From assembly GCF_012027615.1 (NCBI RefSeq), contig NZ_SNUT01000002.1, forward strand, positions 361,531 to 425,530: a DNA stretch of 64,000 bases. The letters run 5' to 3'. The stretch comes from Thermococcus sp. 21S7. Lineage in GTDB: Archaea > Methanobacteriota_B > Thermococci > Thermococcales > Thermococcaceae. Below, piece by piece: positions 8,583 to 16,915 of the stretch; the first letter of the stretch is position 1, and each line of letters begins with the position of its first letter. The translations under genes were made by a program, and so were the position numbers. Below the pieces are notes generated by a model. That model worked only from the letters and a program-made list of their open reading frames with translations. It was not told the origin of the DNA and searched no databases.

Positions 8583-9660
8583 GAGGCTGAAGGGCTTCGC
8601 AAGGCGTGAATGGTTCCTCACGGCACTCCTGGTGCTTTACCTAGCCCTGATTCTCAACGACCGTTCCCTACCACGCAGAACCCCCGACCTGGTTGACTGG
8701 GGAAGCCTCGCCCTGATAACGTCGCTCATACTCGTCTCAAAGGGCCTTGAGCTGTCGGGAATCTTCACCCGTCTTTCCATCAGACTCATATCTCTCTCCG
8801 GCGGCTCCGAGCGGAAACTGATGCTCCTACTCATACCCACCATCGCCTTCTCCTCCGCGGTGATAATGAACGACACTGCGATGCTCGTCTTCATCCCGCT
8901 GGTCATCATCACCTCCCGGCTCGCCGGGATAAACACCGCCCGTGCCGTTACGCTTTCAGCCATAGCGGCGAACGTCGGCTCGGCGCTGACGCCGATCGGC
9001 AACCCTCAGAACATCATAATCTGGAACACCTACGGGCCCTCCTTCGTGGAGTTCACGGGGGCGATGCTCCCCTTTGTCGTCCTCTGGCTCGTTATCCTCC
9101 TGCTCTTCACGGCCACCATCGGCGACCGGAGGCCCTCGGTTGAGAAGCTGCCGCCCATTGCGATTAGGAAGAGACTGCTCCTCGCTTCACTCTCACTGCT
9201 GATAGCCGATGTCGCCTTGGCGGAAATCGGGAAGTCGCTCTGGACGCTTCCCCTAACACTGGCAGTTCTTCTCGCCCTCGGAAGGGAAGCTCTGCTGGGC
9301 TTTGACTGGGCGCTGGTTCTAACTTTCGCCTTCATCTTCGCCGATTTTGGCGAGGTTGCACGTTTGATCTCAGGGCATTCAGTCCCCTCGGAGGGACTGA
9401 CGCTGTTCCTTGCCTCAGCCGGATTGAGTCAGCTCATCAGCAACGTTCCGGCAACGGTGGTCTTCCTCTCATCCGGAAGGCCGGAGTGGCTCCCCCTTGC
9501 CCTCGGTGTGAACCTTGGGGGCACCGGGATAATAACCGGCTCCCTCGCGAACCTCATAGCCCTCCGCATCTCCGGAATTGGCATGAGGGACTTCCACAGG
9601 TTTTCCATTCCTTACTTTTTGGTGGCATTGGGGATTTCGATTCTGGTACTTCTAATCTGA
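8521..9660 (+). CDS. ArsB/NhaD-like anion or Na+ transporter (IT superfamily)
   Basis: This 379-residue polytopic membrane protein belongs to the ion transporter superfamily that includes ArsB, NhaD and SLC13/CitMHS. The motif GSALTPIGNPQNIIIW and the second half-repeat (SQLISNVPATVVFLS, then NLGGTGIITGSLANLIALR) are typical. ATG 8521 lies inside the previous gene and has no clear ribosome binding site. No better in-frame ATG/GTG/TTG is seen before the first membrane segment, so coupling by overlap is likely. Substrate is uncertain; the island suggests arsenite or another oxyanion. Confidence 0.8.
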   Translation: MARRSFRITALQRRLGDTVAERLKGFARREWFLTALLVLYLALILNDRSLPRRTPDLVDWGSLALITSLILVSKGLELSGIFTRLSIRLISLSGGSERKLMLLLIPTIAFSSAVIMNDTAMLVFIPLVIITSRLAGINTARAVTLSAIAANVGSALTPIGNPQNIIIWNTYGPSFVEFTGAMLPFVVLWLVILLLFTATIGDRRPSVEKLPPIAIRKRLLLASLSLLIADVALAEIGKSLWTLPLTLAVLLALGREALLGFDWALVLTFAFIFADFGEVARLISGHSVPSEGLTLFLASAGLSQLISNVPATVVFLSSGRPEWLPLALGVNLGGTGIITGSLANLIALRISGIGMRDFHRFSIPYFLVALGISILVLLI

Positions 9661-9696
9661 TTTTTCGACCGGTTTCGAAATGGGAAGGTTTATAAA

Positions 9697-9720
9697 ACAT
9701 TTGCACAACTGCTCAAATGT
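9697..9720. promoter_or_regulatory. Operator-like palindrome of the arsR-zntA operon
   Basis: Arms ACATTTG (9697-9703) and CAAATGT (9714-9720) are perfectly inverted. Inside them CA (9706-9707) and TG (9710-9711) also pair, so 9 of 12 positions are symmetric about 9708.5. It starts 2-3 bp after the TATA box (TTTATAAA, 9690-9697) and ends at the ribosome binding site. Both position and symmetry suit an ArsR/SmtB repressor dimer. Confidence 0.65.
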
Positions 9721-9734
9721 AGAGGTGATTCGTG

Positions 9735-10091
9735 ATGACGGAAGTGTGTAAGGTGTATGAGGAACATCTGGATAAAATCCTGGAAGCCCAGGCAAAGCTG
9801 CCCGAGGAGGAGGGCATACTCGAAGCGGCCGACTTCTTCGATGCCCTTGGAAATCCTACCAGGCTTAAAATCCTGCTCGCGCTCATGGAAGCCGGAGAGC
9901 TCTGCACCTGCGACCTCTCGGCGATAACCAAACTCTCCGTTTCGGCAATCTCCCACCAGCTCCGCATTCTTAAGGATCGGAAAATCGTGACCTACCGCAA
10001 AGACGGCAAGAACGTCTTCTACCGTCTCGACGACGAACACATCATGAGGATATTGAAGACCGCTCTCGAACACCTTTCGGAGGCAAGATGA
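9735..10091 (+). CDS. ArsR/SmtB-family metal-sensing repressor
   Basis: This 118-residue winged-helix repressor has FFDALGNPTRLKILLALMEAG as the start of the DNA-binding core, then ELCTCDL (C57, C59), the alpha-3 thiol motif of ArsR/CadC sensors, then SAISHQLRILKD as the recognition helix. An N-terminal Cys (C5) may be a third ligand, as in CadC. ATG 9735 follows GAGGTGAT (9723-9730). Its stop overlaps the start of a CPC-type P-type ATPase, so it most likely represses that pump and itself and is released by Cd, Pb, Zn or As/Sb. Confidence 0.92.
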   Translation: MTEVCKVYEEHLDKILEAQAKLPEEEGILEAADFFDALGNPTRLKILLALMEAGELCTCDLSAITKLSVSAISHQLRILKDRKIVTYRKDGKNVFYRLDDEHIMRILKTALEHLSEAR

Positions 10092-12172
10092 TGGCAAAGA
10101 AGCTCAAACTTGAGGGTCTCGACTGCGCGAGCTGTGCCTACGAGATAGAGGAGGCCCTCAAAAAGGAGGGCTTTGAGTTCGCGCTGGTCAACTTCGCCAC
10201 CAAGGAGGCGGTTATAGAGGGCGACGTTGAGAAGGCCAAGGAGATAATCAAGAGGGTCGAACCGGACGTTGAAGTCACAGAAGCGGACGAGCACGACCAC
10301 GGTCACGGGCACCACCACGAGCACGGTGAAGAGGACCCCAAAAAGGCTCTCTACTTCATAATCCCGTCGCTCATGCTCTTTGGCATCGGAGTGGTACTCC
10401 GCTATTACTACGGCATGGACAACACCTTCGTCTTCGGGGTCTTCGTTGCGAGCTACCTCCTCGTTGGCTGGAAGGTGCTGAGGAGCGCCGTCGTCAACTC
10501 CATACACGGCAACGTCTTCGACGAGAACTTTCTCATTGCTGTGGCTACGCTTGGAGCCTTCGCCATCAGGGAATATCCAGAAGGAGTTGCCGTCATGCTG
10601 TTCTACGTCGTCGGCGAGTTCTTCCAGGACCTTGCTGTGGACAGGTCACGGCGCTCCATAAAGGCCCTTCTGGCCCTCAAGGCGGAGTACGCTAACCTGC
10701 TCCGGAACGGAGAGGTAGTCAGGGTGAAGCCGGAGGAGCTGAAGGTCGGCGATGCGATCCTTGTAAAGCCTGGCGAGAAGGTTCCCGTCGATGGCGTCAT
10801 TATAGAGGGTGAATCCACCGTAGACACGTCCGCCCTGACGGGTGAGAGCGTTCCCAGGACGGTGAGGGAAGGGGAGGAAATCCTATCCGGCATGGTCAAC
10901 CTCTCCGGCCTCCTCAAGGTTCGAGTGACAAAGGAGCTTAGCGAGTCAACGATATCGAGAATTCTGGAACTCGTCGAAAACGCGGGCGCCAGAAAGGCCA
11001 GGACCGAGAAGTTCATAACGCGCTTCGCCCGCTACTACACTCCCGCCGTCGTCGGGCTCGCGGTTCTCGTGGCCACTCTTCCGCCGCTGATTACGGGGGA
11101 TCCGTTTTCAACGTGGGTTTACAGGGCGCTGGTTCTGCTCGTAATCTCGTGCCCCTGTGCGCTCGTCCTCTCAATCCCGCTCGGCTACTTCGGCGGCATC
11201 GGAAGGGCAGCGAGAGATGGAATACTCGTCAAGGGCTCCAACTACCTCGATGCACTCAGGGACGCAAGCATCGTCGCCTTCGACAAGACCGGCACGCTGA
11301 CAAAGGGCGTCTTTAAGGTCACAAAGGTGGAAACCCGGAACGGATTCAGCGAGGATGAGATAATAAGGTTCGCGGCTTTGGCGGAGGCCCACTCGAACCA
11401 CCCGATAGCAAAGGCCATACGCGAGGCTTACGGCGGAGAAATCAACGAGGCCGAGATAGTTGAGTACGAGGAGATAGCCGGCCACGGCGTCAGGGCGAGG
11501 ATTGACGGCGTTGAGGTCATGGTCGGAAACGACAGACTGCTCCACCGGTTCAAGGTCGAGCACGACACGTGCAGGGTCAAGGGGACGGTTGCCCACGTGG
11601 TCATCAACGGAAAATATGCGGGCTACATAATAATCTCCGACGAGATAAAGGACGACGCCCCGCTCGCTGTGAAGGAGCTCAAGCGCCTCGGGGTTCAGAA
11701 GGTTGTTATGGTAACCGGTGACGGCAGGGACGTTGCCGAAGAGATAGCGGGACAGCTTGGCCTCGACGGGTTCTACGCGGAGCTGCTGCCTGAGGACAAG
11801 GTGAAAGTCATAGAGGAGCTTGAAGCAGAAACCACGGGAAAGGTCGTCTTCGTGGGAGACGGCATAAACGACGCGCCGGTGCTGGCGAGGGCCGATGTTG
11901 GTGTTGCAATGGGAGCGCTCGGAAGCGACGCAGCAATAGAGACGGCCGACGTCGTCATAATGGACGATAGGCCCTCAAAGGTGCCGCTGGGAATCAGGAT
12001 AGCGAGGAAGACCCAGAGGATAGTGTGGCAGAACATAGTATTCGCCCTGGGAGTTAAGTTGGCCTTCATAAGCCTCGGAATCCTCGGGGAGGCGACCATG
12101 TGGGAGGCGGTCTTTGCCGACGTGGGCGTCGCCCTGATAGCGGTCTTCAACGCGATGAGGATTCTGAGGTGA
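10091..12172 (+). CDS. zntA: P1B-type heavy-metal ATPase, Zn/Cd/Pb-like
   Basis: This 693-residue P1B ATPase has an N-terminal HMA domain (GLDCASCAYEI), a His/Asp-rich linker (about residues 58-80) and the transmembrane motif CPC (C354, C356) followed by ALVLSIPLGYFGG. DKTGTLT gives the phosphorylated Asp at about D398, and GDGINDAP is the hinge motif. The His-rich linker and SIPLGYFGGIGRAA context match P1B-2 pumps that export Zn, Cd or Pb. ATG 10088 is equally possible. It is translationally coupled to the ArsR gene, which fits Cd/Zn/Pb efflux. Confidence 0.92.
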   Translation: MAKKLKLEGLDCASCAYEIEEALKKEGFEFALVNFATKEAVIEGDVEKAKEIIKRVEPDVEVTEADEHDHGHGHHHEHGEEDPKKALYFIIPSLMLFGIGVVLRYYYGMDNTFVFGVFVASYLLVGWKVLRSAVVNSIHGNVFDENFLIAVATLGAFAIREYPEGVAVMLFYVVGEFFQDLAVDRSRRSIKALLALKAEYANLLRNGEVVRVKPEELKVGDAILVKPGEKVPVDGVIIEGESTVDTSALTGESVPRTVREGEEILSGMVNLSGLLKVRVTKELSESTISRILELVENAGARKARTEKFITRFARYYTPAVVGLAVLVATLPPLITGDPFSTWVYRALVLLVISCPCALVLSIPLGYFGGIGRAARDGILVKGSNYLDALRDASIVAFDKTGTLTKGVFKVTKVETRNGFSEDEIIRFAALAEAHSNHPIAKAIREAYGGEINEAEIVEYEEIAGHGVRARIDGVEVMVGNDRLLHRFKVEHDTCRVKGTVAHVVINGKYAGYIIISDEIKDDAPLAVKELKRLGVQKVVMVTGDGRDVAEEIAGQLGLDGFYAELLPEDKVKVIEELEAETTGKVVFVGDGINDAPVLARADVGVAMGALGSDAAIETADVVIMDDRPSKVPLGIRIARKTQRIVWQNIVFALGVKLAFISLGILGEATMWEAVFADVGVALIAVFNAMRILR

Positions 12173-12430
12173 AGGCGCTGCTACACTCTCGGCGTCCTTT
12201 TACATTTTGCCCCGTTGCCCGCGAACTGGAATGATCATGGAACGGAAAGACGTCGGGCACTTGCTCCTCGCACTTCTGCCTCCAGTAGCGTTCATCATCG
12301 GTTGCCCGTCCAACGTCCGACCTGGACTGTGCCTCGGGCGCGTCTTCGATGATCGAGTCACTTGGGATTTCCGAGAAGGGGGAACAACCCATAAATAATT
12401 CTTTGGAATAAACTTTCACCGGGGAGCCCC

Positions 12431-13141
12431 ATGGATTCAGAAGTATCGCGGGTGTGCCGAACCCAGGAGGAAGCAAGGAGACTTTACGACAGAATCAGCG
12501 GATTCTACGATCTGTTTGCTTTTCCGGAGGGAAAATACAGAGATAGGGCGCTGGAGCTCCTCAATATCATGGAAGGGGAAACAGTTCTGGAGATCGGCTT
12601 TGGAACCGGTCATGCTCTGGTGAAGATGGCCGAGCTTGTTGGTGAAGAGGGGAAGGTTTACGGCATTGACATTTCTTCCGGGATGTTAGAGGTCAGCAAA
12701 AGAAGACTCCAAAAAGCTGGTCTGCTGGATAGAGTCGAACTGCACCTCGGGGATGCAGCAGACCTGCCCTATGAGGATGAAAAGTTCGATGCCGTCTTCA
12801 TGAGCTTTACCCTTGAGCTCTTTGATACGCCCCAAATTCCGAAGGTCCTGGCCGAGGTTGAGCGGGTTCTGAAGCCCGGCGGAAGGCTCGGTGTGGTCAG
12901 CATGTCGAAGGGTGAAGGGCTGGCGGTGAGGGTCTATGAATGGCTCCACGAGAGGTTTCCCAGGTGCCTGGACTGCCGGCCGATTTATCTTTCTGATACC
13001 GTGAGGAACGCGGGTTTTGTGGTGGTGCACGAGGAGAAGGGGAGGATTTTCGGGCTCCCCCTTGAAATTGTCATCGCATTGAAGCCCCGGAGGAAGAAAC
13101 CCCGGTTTGATGCCGATGTTCAGGTGGTGCTGGCCACATAG
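12431..13141 (+). CDS. Class I SAM-dependent methyltransferase
   Basis: This 236-residue Rossmann methyltransferase has motif I VLEIGFGTGHAL (about residues 55-66), acidic motif II GIDIS, and the DLPYEDEKFDAVFMSFTLE and VLKPGGRLGVV motifs of the UbiE/Methyltransf_11 group. The substrate cannot be told. Its place between two metal ATPases raises the idea of metalloid methylation, but the typical three-cysteine ArsM pattern is not seen. TATA-like CATAAATAAT lies about 45 bp upstream of ATG 12431. Confidence 0.85.
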   Translation: MDSEVSRVCRTQEEARRLYDRISGFYDLFAFPEGKYRDRALELLNIMEGETVLEIGFGTGHALVKMAELVGEEGKVYGIDISSGMLEVSKRRLQKAGLLDRVELHLGDAADLPYEDEKFDAVFMSFTLELFDTPQIPKVLAEVERVLKPGGRLGVVSMSKGEGLAVRVYEWLHERFPRCLDCRPIYLSDTVRNAGFVVVHEEKGRIFGLPLEIVIALKPRRKKPRFDADVQVVLAT

Positions 13142-13227
13142 ACACCGCTTTGGGCCCTTCTCAGGAGCAGTTGTTGACCTCAAGGGGCTGCAGTTTCTAA
13201 ACTCGCTCGGATGTTTGCTTTACATTC

Positions 13228-13247
13228 TGACAACGACAAGCCTATTA
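13228..13247 (+). promoter_or_regulatory. Copper-gene promoter block, degenerate copy before copB
   Basis: TGACAACGACAAGCCTATTA resembles the GCCAAnAATAAGCCCTATA block seen before the other copper genes, with one base missing and several changes. It lies about 36 bp before the GTG start of copB, near where a TATA box is expected. The match is by eye and weaker than copies A to C. Confidence 0.3.
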
Positions 13248-13282
13248 GAGTTTTAATTCGATACTAAGAATGGGTGAATGCG

Positions 13283-15331
13283 GTGAAGAAAGAAACCGGT
13301 TGGCGCGATGGTCATGAGATGAACGGGAAGGAACACGCAGGTCACGAAAGCATGAAGCGCGAGAAGCACCAACACGAAGGAGGTTCCCACGCAAAGCACC
13401 ACGAGATGATGATGGAGGACTACAAGAAGAGGTTCATCGTTTCCCTGATACTGACGATTCCAATCCTGATTCTGTCCCCTCTGATACAGAACTTCTTCGG
13501 GTTTGAGCTGACTTTTCCCGGTGATCACTACGTTCTCTTCGGACTTTCCGCGGTGGTGTACTTCTACGGCGGCTGGCCCTTCCTGAAGGGCATGAGAGAC
13601 GAGCTGAAGAAAAAGCTGCCGGGAATGATGACGCTGATAGCGCTGGCAATAACGGTTGCCTTCTTCTACAGCGTTGCGGTGACCTTTGGCCTGCCGGGTA
13701 AGACCTTCTACTGGGAGCTGGCGACGCTTATCGACATCATGCTCATAGGTCACTACATCGAGATGCGCTCCGTCCTCGGTGCTTCAAGGGCGCTTGAGGA
13801 GCTGATAAAGCTCATGCCCACAGAGGCCCACCTCGTAACGCCAGAGGGAATAAAGGACGTCCAGGTCAGCGAGCTGAAGAAGGGCGACGTGGTTCTTGTC
13901 AAACCGGGCGAGAAGATACCCTCCGACGGGGTCATAGTCGAGGGGGAAACGAGTGTAAACGAGGCCATGCTGACGGGTGAGTCAAAGCCCGTCTACAAGA
14001 AGCCCGGGGATACCGTTATCGGCGGCTCCATAAACCTTGAGGGTGCGATAAAGGTCAGGATAGAGAAGACAGGAAAGGACACCTACCTGATGCAGGTCGT
14101 CGAACTCGTCAGACAGGCGCAGGAGACCCGCTCAAGGACGCAGGACTTAGCTAACAGGGCTGCCTTCTACCTCACGCTCATAGCCATAACCGCCGGAACG
14201 ATAACCCTGGGGACGTGGCTCTACCTCGGCAAGCCCTTCGTCTTCGCCCTGGAGAGAATGGTGACCGTCATGGTCATCACGTGTCCCCACGCCCTGGGAT
14301 TGGCAGTTCCGCTGGTCGTTTCGGTCTCGACCTCAATCTCGGCCAAGAAGGGAATCCTCATCAGAAACAGGGAGGCCTTTGAGAGGGCCAAGGATGTGGG
14401 GGTGGTCGTCTTCGATAAGACCGGAACGCTGACCGGAGGCAAGTTCGAAGTAACCGACGTAATAGCGCTGGACGAGCTCGGCGAGGAGGAGATCCTGAAA
14501 TACGCTGCCGCCCTAGAGTCCCGTTCAAGCCACCCGATAGCCCAGGGAATAGTCGAGAAGGCCAAGGAGCTCGGCCTTGAGTCCTATGAGGTCAGTGAGT
14601 CTAAGGTTCTTCCGGGCAAGGGTGTCCAGGGAGTTATCAACGGCAAAGAAGTCCTCGTTGTGAGCCCCGGCTTCCTGAAGGAAAACGGCCTGTGGAAGGA
14701 GGACGAGCGCGTCAATAAGGTCCTGGAGCAGGGCAAGACCGTTGTATTTTTGGTCATCGATGGAAAGCTCGTTGGTGCTCTGGCGCTGGCGGACAAGATA
14801 AGGCCCGAATCGAGGGAGGCCGTTGAAAAGCTCCATGAGATGGGCATAAAGGCCTACATGCTCACCGGCGACAACGCCAAGGTTGCAAAGTGGGTGGCTG
14901 AGGAGCTCGGCCTCGACGGCTTCTTCGCCGAGGTTCTGCCGCACCAGAAGTCGGAGAAGGTCAAGGAGCTCCAGGAGAACTATGTCGTGGCAATGGTCGG
15001 CGACGGCATAAACGACGCCCCGGCTTTGATTCAGGCCGATGTTGGAATAGCCATTGGAGCAGGAACGGACGTGGCGATAGAGAGTGCCGACATAATCCTC
15101 GTCAAGAACGACCCGAGGGACGTCATAACGGGGATACACCTGGCCAAGGCAACCTACAGGAAGATGGTGCAGAATCTCGCCTGGGCGACCGGATACAACA
15201 CCTTCGCCATCCCCCTAGCGGCGGGCGTGCTCTACAGCTACGGAATCCTTCTCAGCCCCGCCCTCGGTGCCCTGCTGATGAGCATGAGCACGGTGATAGT
15301 GGCCATAAACGCGAGGTTCCTGAAGGTTTGA
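13283..15331 (+). CDS. copB: Copper-exporting P1B ATPase, CopB type
   Basis: A P-type ATPase of about 682 residues. In place of an HMA domain it has a His/Met-rich N-terminus (HEMNGKEHAGHESM then KHHEMMMEDY). The transmembrane motif is CPH (C334, H336), the mark of P1B-3 CopB pumps, followed by DKTGTLTGG (D378) and GDGINDAPALIQ. CopB-type pumps export Cu(II) or Cu(I). GTG 13283 follows GGTGA; GTG 13274 is an alternative. It stands alone upstream of the SHOCT, Met-rich, copR and copA genes. Confidence 0.92.
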   Translation: MKKETGWRDGHEMNGKEHAGHESMKREKHQHEGGSHAKHHEMMMEDYKKRFIVSLILTIPILILSPLIQNFFGFELTFPGDHYVLFGLSAVVYFYGGWPFLKGMRDELKKKLPGMMTLIALAITVAFFYSVAVTFGLPGKTFYWELATLIDIMLIGHYIEMRSVLGASRALEELIKLMPTEAHLVTPEGIKDVQVSELKKGDVVLVKPGEKIPSDGVIVEGETSVNEAMLTGESKPVYKKPGDTVIGGSINLEGAIKVRIEKTGKDTYLMQVVELVRQAQETRSRTQDLANRAAFYLTLIAITAGTITLGTWLYLGKPFVFALERMVTVMVITCPHALGLAVPLVVSVSTSISAKKGILIRNREAFERAKDVGVVVFDKTGTLTGGKFEVTDVIALDELGEEEILKYAAALESRSSHPIAQGIVEKAKELGLESYEVSESKVLPGKGVQGVINGKEVLVVSPGFLKENGLWKEDERVNKVLEQGKTVVFLVIDGKLVGALALADKIRPESREAVEKLHEMGIKAYMLTGDNAKVAKWVAEELGLDGFFAEVLPHQKSEKVKELQENYVVAMVGDGINDAPALIQADVGIAIGAGTDVAIESADIILVKNDPRDVITGIHLAKATYRKMVQNLAWATGYNTFAIPLAAGVLYSYGILLSPALGALLMSMSTVIVAINARFLKV

Positions 15332-15382
15332 CCGCCTCTTTACTTTATCTTTTGTCAAGATTTGGCACTACCCCTTTCTCTT

Positions 15383-15403
15383 TTGCCAATAATAAGCCCT
15401 ATA
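15383..15403 (+). promoter_or_regulatory. Copper-gene promoter block, copy B
   Basis: TTGCCAAT followed by AATAAGCCCTATA, ending about 25 bp before the ribosome binding site of the SHOCT gene. It matches copy A at 19 of 21 positions. A half-site TTTGGCA (15361-15367), the reverse complement of TGCCAAA, lies 16 bp upstream. Confidence 0.55.
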
Positions 15404-15438
15404 GTCTTTACCACTGAGTAGTATTCGAGGAGATCAAA

Positions 15439-15732
15439 ATGATGTTTGAAAGTTTAGGAGGAGAGTTCCTGACCCACGTTGGAGAAGGAGAATGGGGGTG
15501 GCACGACATGATGGGATTCGGCTGGTTTGGCTGGTTCGGGGCAGTCTTCATGCTCCTGTTCTGGGTGCTGATAATAGTCGGAATAGTCTGGTTCATTAAA
15601 TGGCTGGTTGAGCAGAGCTCAAACGGCACGTCAAAGAAGAGCGCTCTGGAGATACTCGATGAGACGTACGCGCGGGGCGAGATAGACGACGAGGAGTATG
15701 AGAGGAGAAGGAGAACCCTGCTCGGGCAATGA
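15439..15732 (+). CDS. Small membrane protein with SHOCT domain
   Basis: The 97-residue protein has a Gly/Trp/Met-rich start ([17 protein letters not shown]), one transmembrane helix (about residues 33-56) and a C-terminal SHOCT motif ([27 protein letters not shown]). SHOCT domains occur on membrane proteins and are thought to mediate oligomerisation. The promoter carries the block shared with the copper genes, so a role in copper homeostasis is inferred. The His-Asp-Met-Met stretch could touch metal. Confidence 0.85.
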   Translation: MMFESLGGEFLTHVGEGEWGWHDMMGFGWFGWFGAVFMLLFWVLIIVGIVWFIKWLVEQSSNGTSKKSALEILDETYARGEIDDEEYERRRRTLLGQ

Positions 15733-15805
15733 TGTCTTCAATGTTTAATCCTTCCGCCCGGCCAAGGTTTCTTTTTTGAAAATTTCCGGCGGGTGGGTTT
15801 CCAGA

Positions 15806-15826
15806 ATGCCAACAATAAGCCCTATA
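15806..15826 (+). promoter_or_regulatory. Copper-gene promoter block, copy C
   Basis: ATGCCAAC followed by AATAAGCCCTATA. It is nearly identical to copy B and lies about 40 bp before the ribosome binding site of the Met-rich protein gene. Confidence 0.5.
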
Positions 15827-15876
15827 TCCCTTCGGACAAATGAATACATGGAGACAAAACCGAGAGGTGATGCGGA

Positions 15877-16197
15877 ATGGAGTGGAAGTCCCTGCTTGCA
15901 GGACTCCTCATAGGAGCGCTCATGGCTCTCCCACTCGGAATGGCCACAGGAGTATTCAAGACAACTTGGACGGGAGGCCCCCACTGGGGCTTTGGTCCCG
16001 GAAGGATGGCCCATGGCTACGCGGACGGAGACATGTACGCGGAGATGGAGGAGCACATGGTGGGGGACAACTTCACCCAGATGCACGAGGAGATGGGGCA
16101 GGTCATGGAGGGCTACATGGCCAAGTACATGGGCGCTGGCTGGGAGGAGAGGCACGAGTACTGCGAGAGGCTCATGGGGATTGAGGAGGACGAGTGA
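15877..16197 (+). CDS. Met/His-rich exported or membrane-anchored protein, probable copper binder
   Basis: The 106-residue protein starts with one hydrophobic segment (residues 5-25), a signal peptide or anchor. The outside part is rich in Met and His: 13 Met and 5 His in 106 residues, arranged as MAHGYADGDMYAEMEEHM, then MHEEMGQVMEGYMAKYM. Such Met clusters bind Cu(I) in periplasmic chaperones, although no known family is recognised. ATG 15877 follows GAGGTGA. It shares the copper promoter block and lies beside copR/copA, so extracytoplasmic copper buffering is a reasonable inference. Confidence 0.7.
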   Translation: MEWKSLLAGLLIGALMALPLGMATGVFKTTWTGGPHWGFGPGRMAHGYADGDMYAEMEEHMVGDNFTQMHEEMGQVMEGYMAKYMGAGWEERHEYCERLMGIEEDE

Positions 16198-16201
16198 GCC
16201 C

Positions 16202-16798
16202 TCAGCTTTCTCCCTTTTCTCCCTTCAGATCCTCTTTTAGTCGGAACTTCTCTATATTTTCCCGGGTCTTCTTGAACTCCCTAAGGCACGTTGGGCAGCA
16301 GAGGAAGTAAACCCTATTGTGGTACTTATAGACTATCGGCTCCCCAACTATCTCTTTGCCGCAGTAGTCGCACTTGAACGGCACCTTGACCTTGGGTGGG
16401 CTGGTGCGCTCGACGCTTTCAAGAATGGGCATTATCTCTATGACCTCAAAGCCGGCACCCTCTATAACTTTCTGGAGTTCCTCCATACTCTCGACGGCTA
16501 TCTTTATCAGGTACTTCCTGCTCGTGAAGCGGTTTATCTCGATTATCTCCTCGAACGCCTTTATCCCCTCGGGCTCGTCGGTTTTGACTATGAGGGCAAC
16601 GACGTTGTGGGCCCTCATGAACTCGGGGTTGAGCTTTATGGTGTATCCCTGGATAACACCCTCCCTCTCAAGCTTCTCCAGCCGCGACTTGACCGTCGGC
16701 CTGCTGACGCCAAGCCTTTCTGCAAGCTCCGAGATGCTCAGGCGTGAATTGTCCATGAGGAGGTATATAAGCTTCAAATCCAGTTCATCAAGCCTCAT
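16202..16798 (-). CDS. copR: Lrp-type HTH regulator with TRASH metal-sensing domain (CopR)
   Basis: This 198-residue regulator has an N-terminal AsnC/Lrp helix-turn-helix (LSISELAERLGVSRPTVKSR, about residues 19-38), a central Lrp-like ligand domain, and a C-terminal TRASH domain with CDYCGKEI and FLCCPTCLREF, a treble-clef cysteine cluster that senses copper or mercury. This architecture matches copper regulators described in Thermococcus and Sulfolobus. ATG 16798 follows GGTGGTGA. It is divergent from copA and adjacent to genes with the shared promoter block, which it probably controls. Confidence 0.92.
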   Translation of the reverse strand: MRLDELDLKLIYLLMDNSRLSISELAERLGVSRPTVKSRLEKLEREGVIQGYTIKLNPEFMRAHNVVALIVKTDEPEGIKAFEEIIEINRFTSRKYLIKIAVESMEELQKVIEGAGFEVIEIMPILESVERTSPPKVKVPFKCDYCGKEIVGEPIVYKYHNRVYFLCCPTCLREFKKTRENIEKFRLKEDLKGEKGES

Positions 16799-16815
16799 TT
16801 CTTTCACCACCCCAG

Positions 16816-16828
16816 TTTGGCCTCCAAA
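16816..16828. promoter_or_regulatory. Palindrome in the copR promoter
   Basis: TTTGG (16816-16820) and CCAAA (16824-16828) flank CCT. It lies 18 bp before the copR start and just downstream of the copR TATA box (TTTTTATACT on the minus strand, about 16828-16837). This is a plausible autoregulatory site; the half-site resembles the TTGCCAA of the shared promoter blocks. Confidence 0.3.
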
Positions 16829-16860
16829 GTATAAAAATTCTCTGGTCGAGCTTTTCAAAT

Positions 16861-16880
16861 TGTAAAAAATAATGCCCATA
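16861..16880 (+). promoter_or_regulatory. Copper-gene promoter block, copy D (copA)
   Basis: TGTAAAAAATAATGCCCATA lies in the copR-copA divergent region, 36 bp before the copA start. It keeps AATAA(T/G)CCC(C)ATA but not the GCCAA half. The following AAGCT is shared with copy A and with the region before FTR1 (6296-6304), so part of it may be a general promoter feature. Confidence 0.35.
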
Positions 16881-16915
16881 AGCTGGCCCGTATAGTAAGT
16901 AACAGGTGAGTAAAA

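Noticed and set aside
12207..12398. Possible 63-residue gene between the ATPase and the methyltransferase
   Set aside because: No ribosome binding site, mixed composition and it runs over the promoter of the next gene.
12431..13141. Arsenite methyltransferase ArsM
   Set aside because: The conserved ArsM cysteines are not seen; only a general SAM methyltransferase call is supported.
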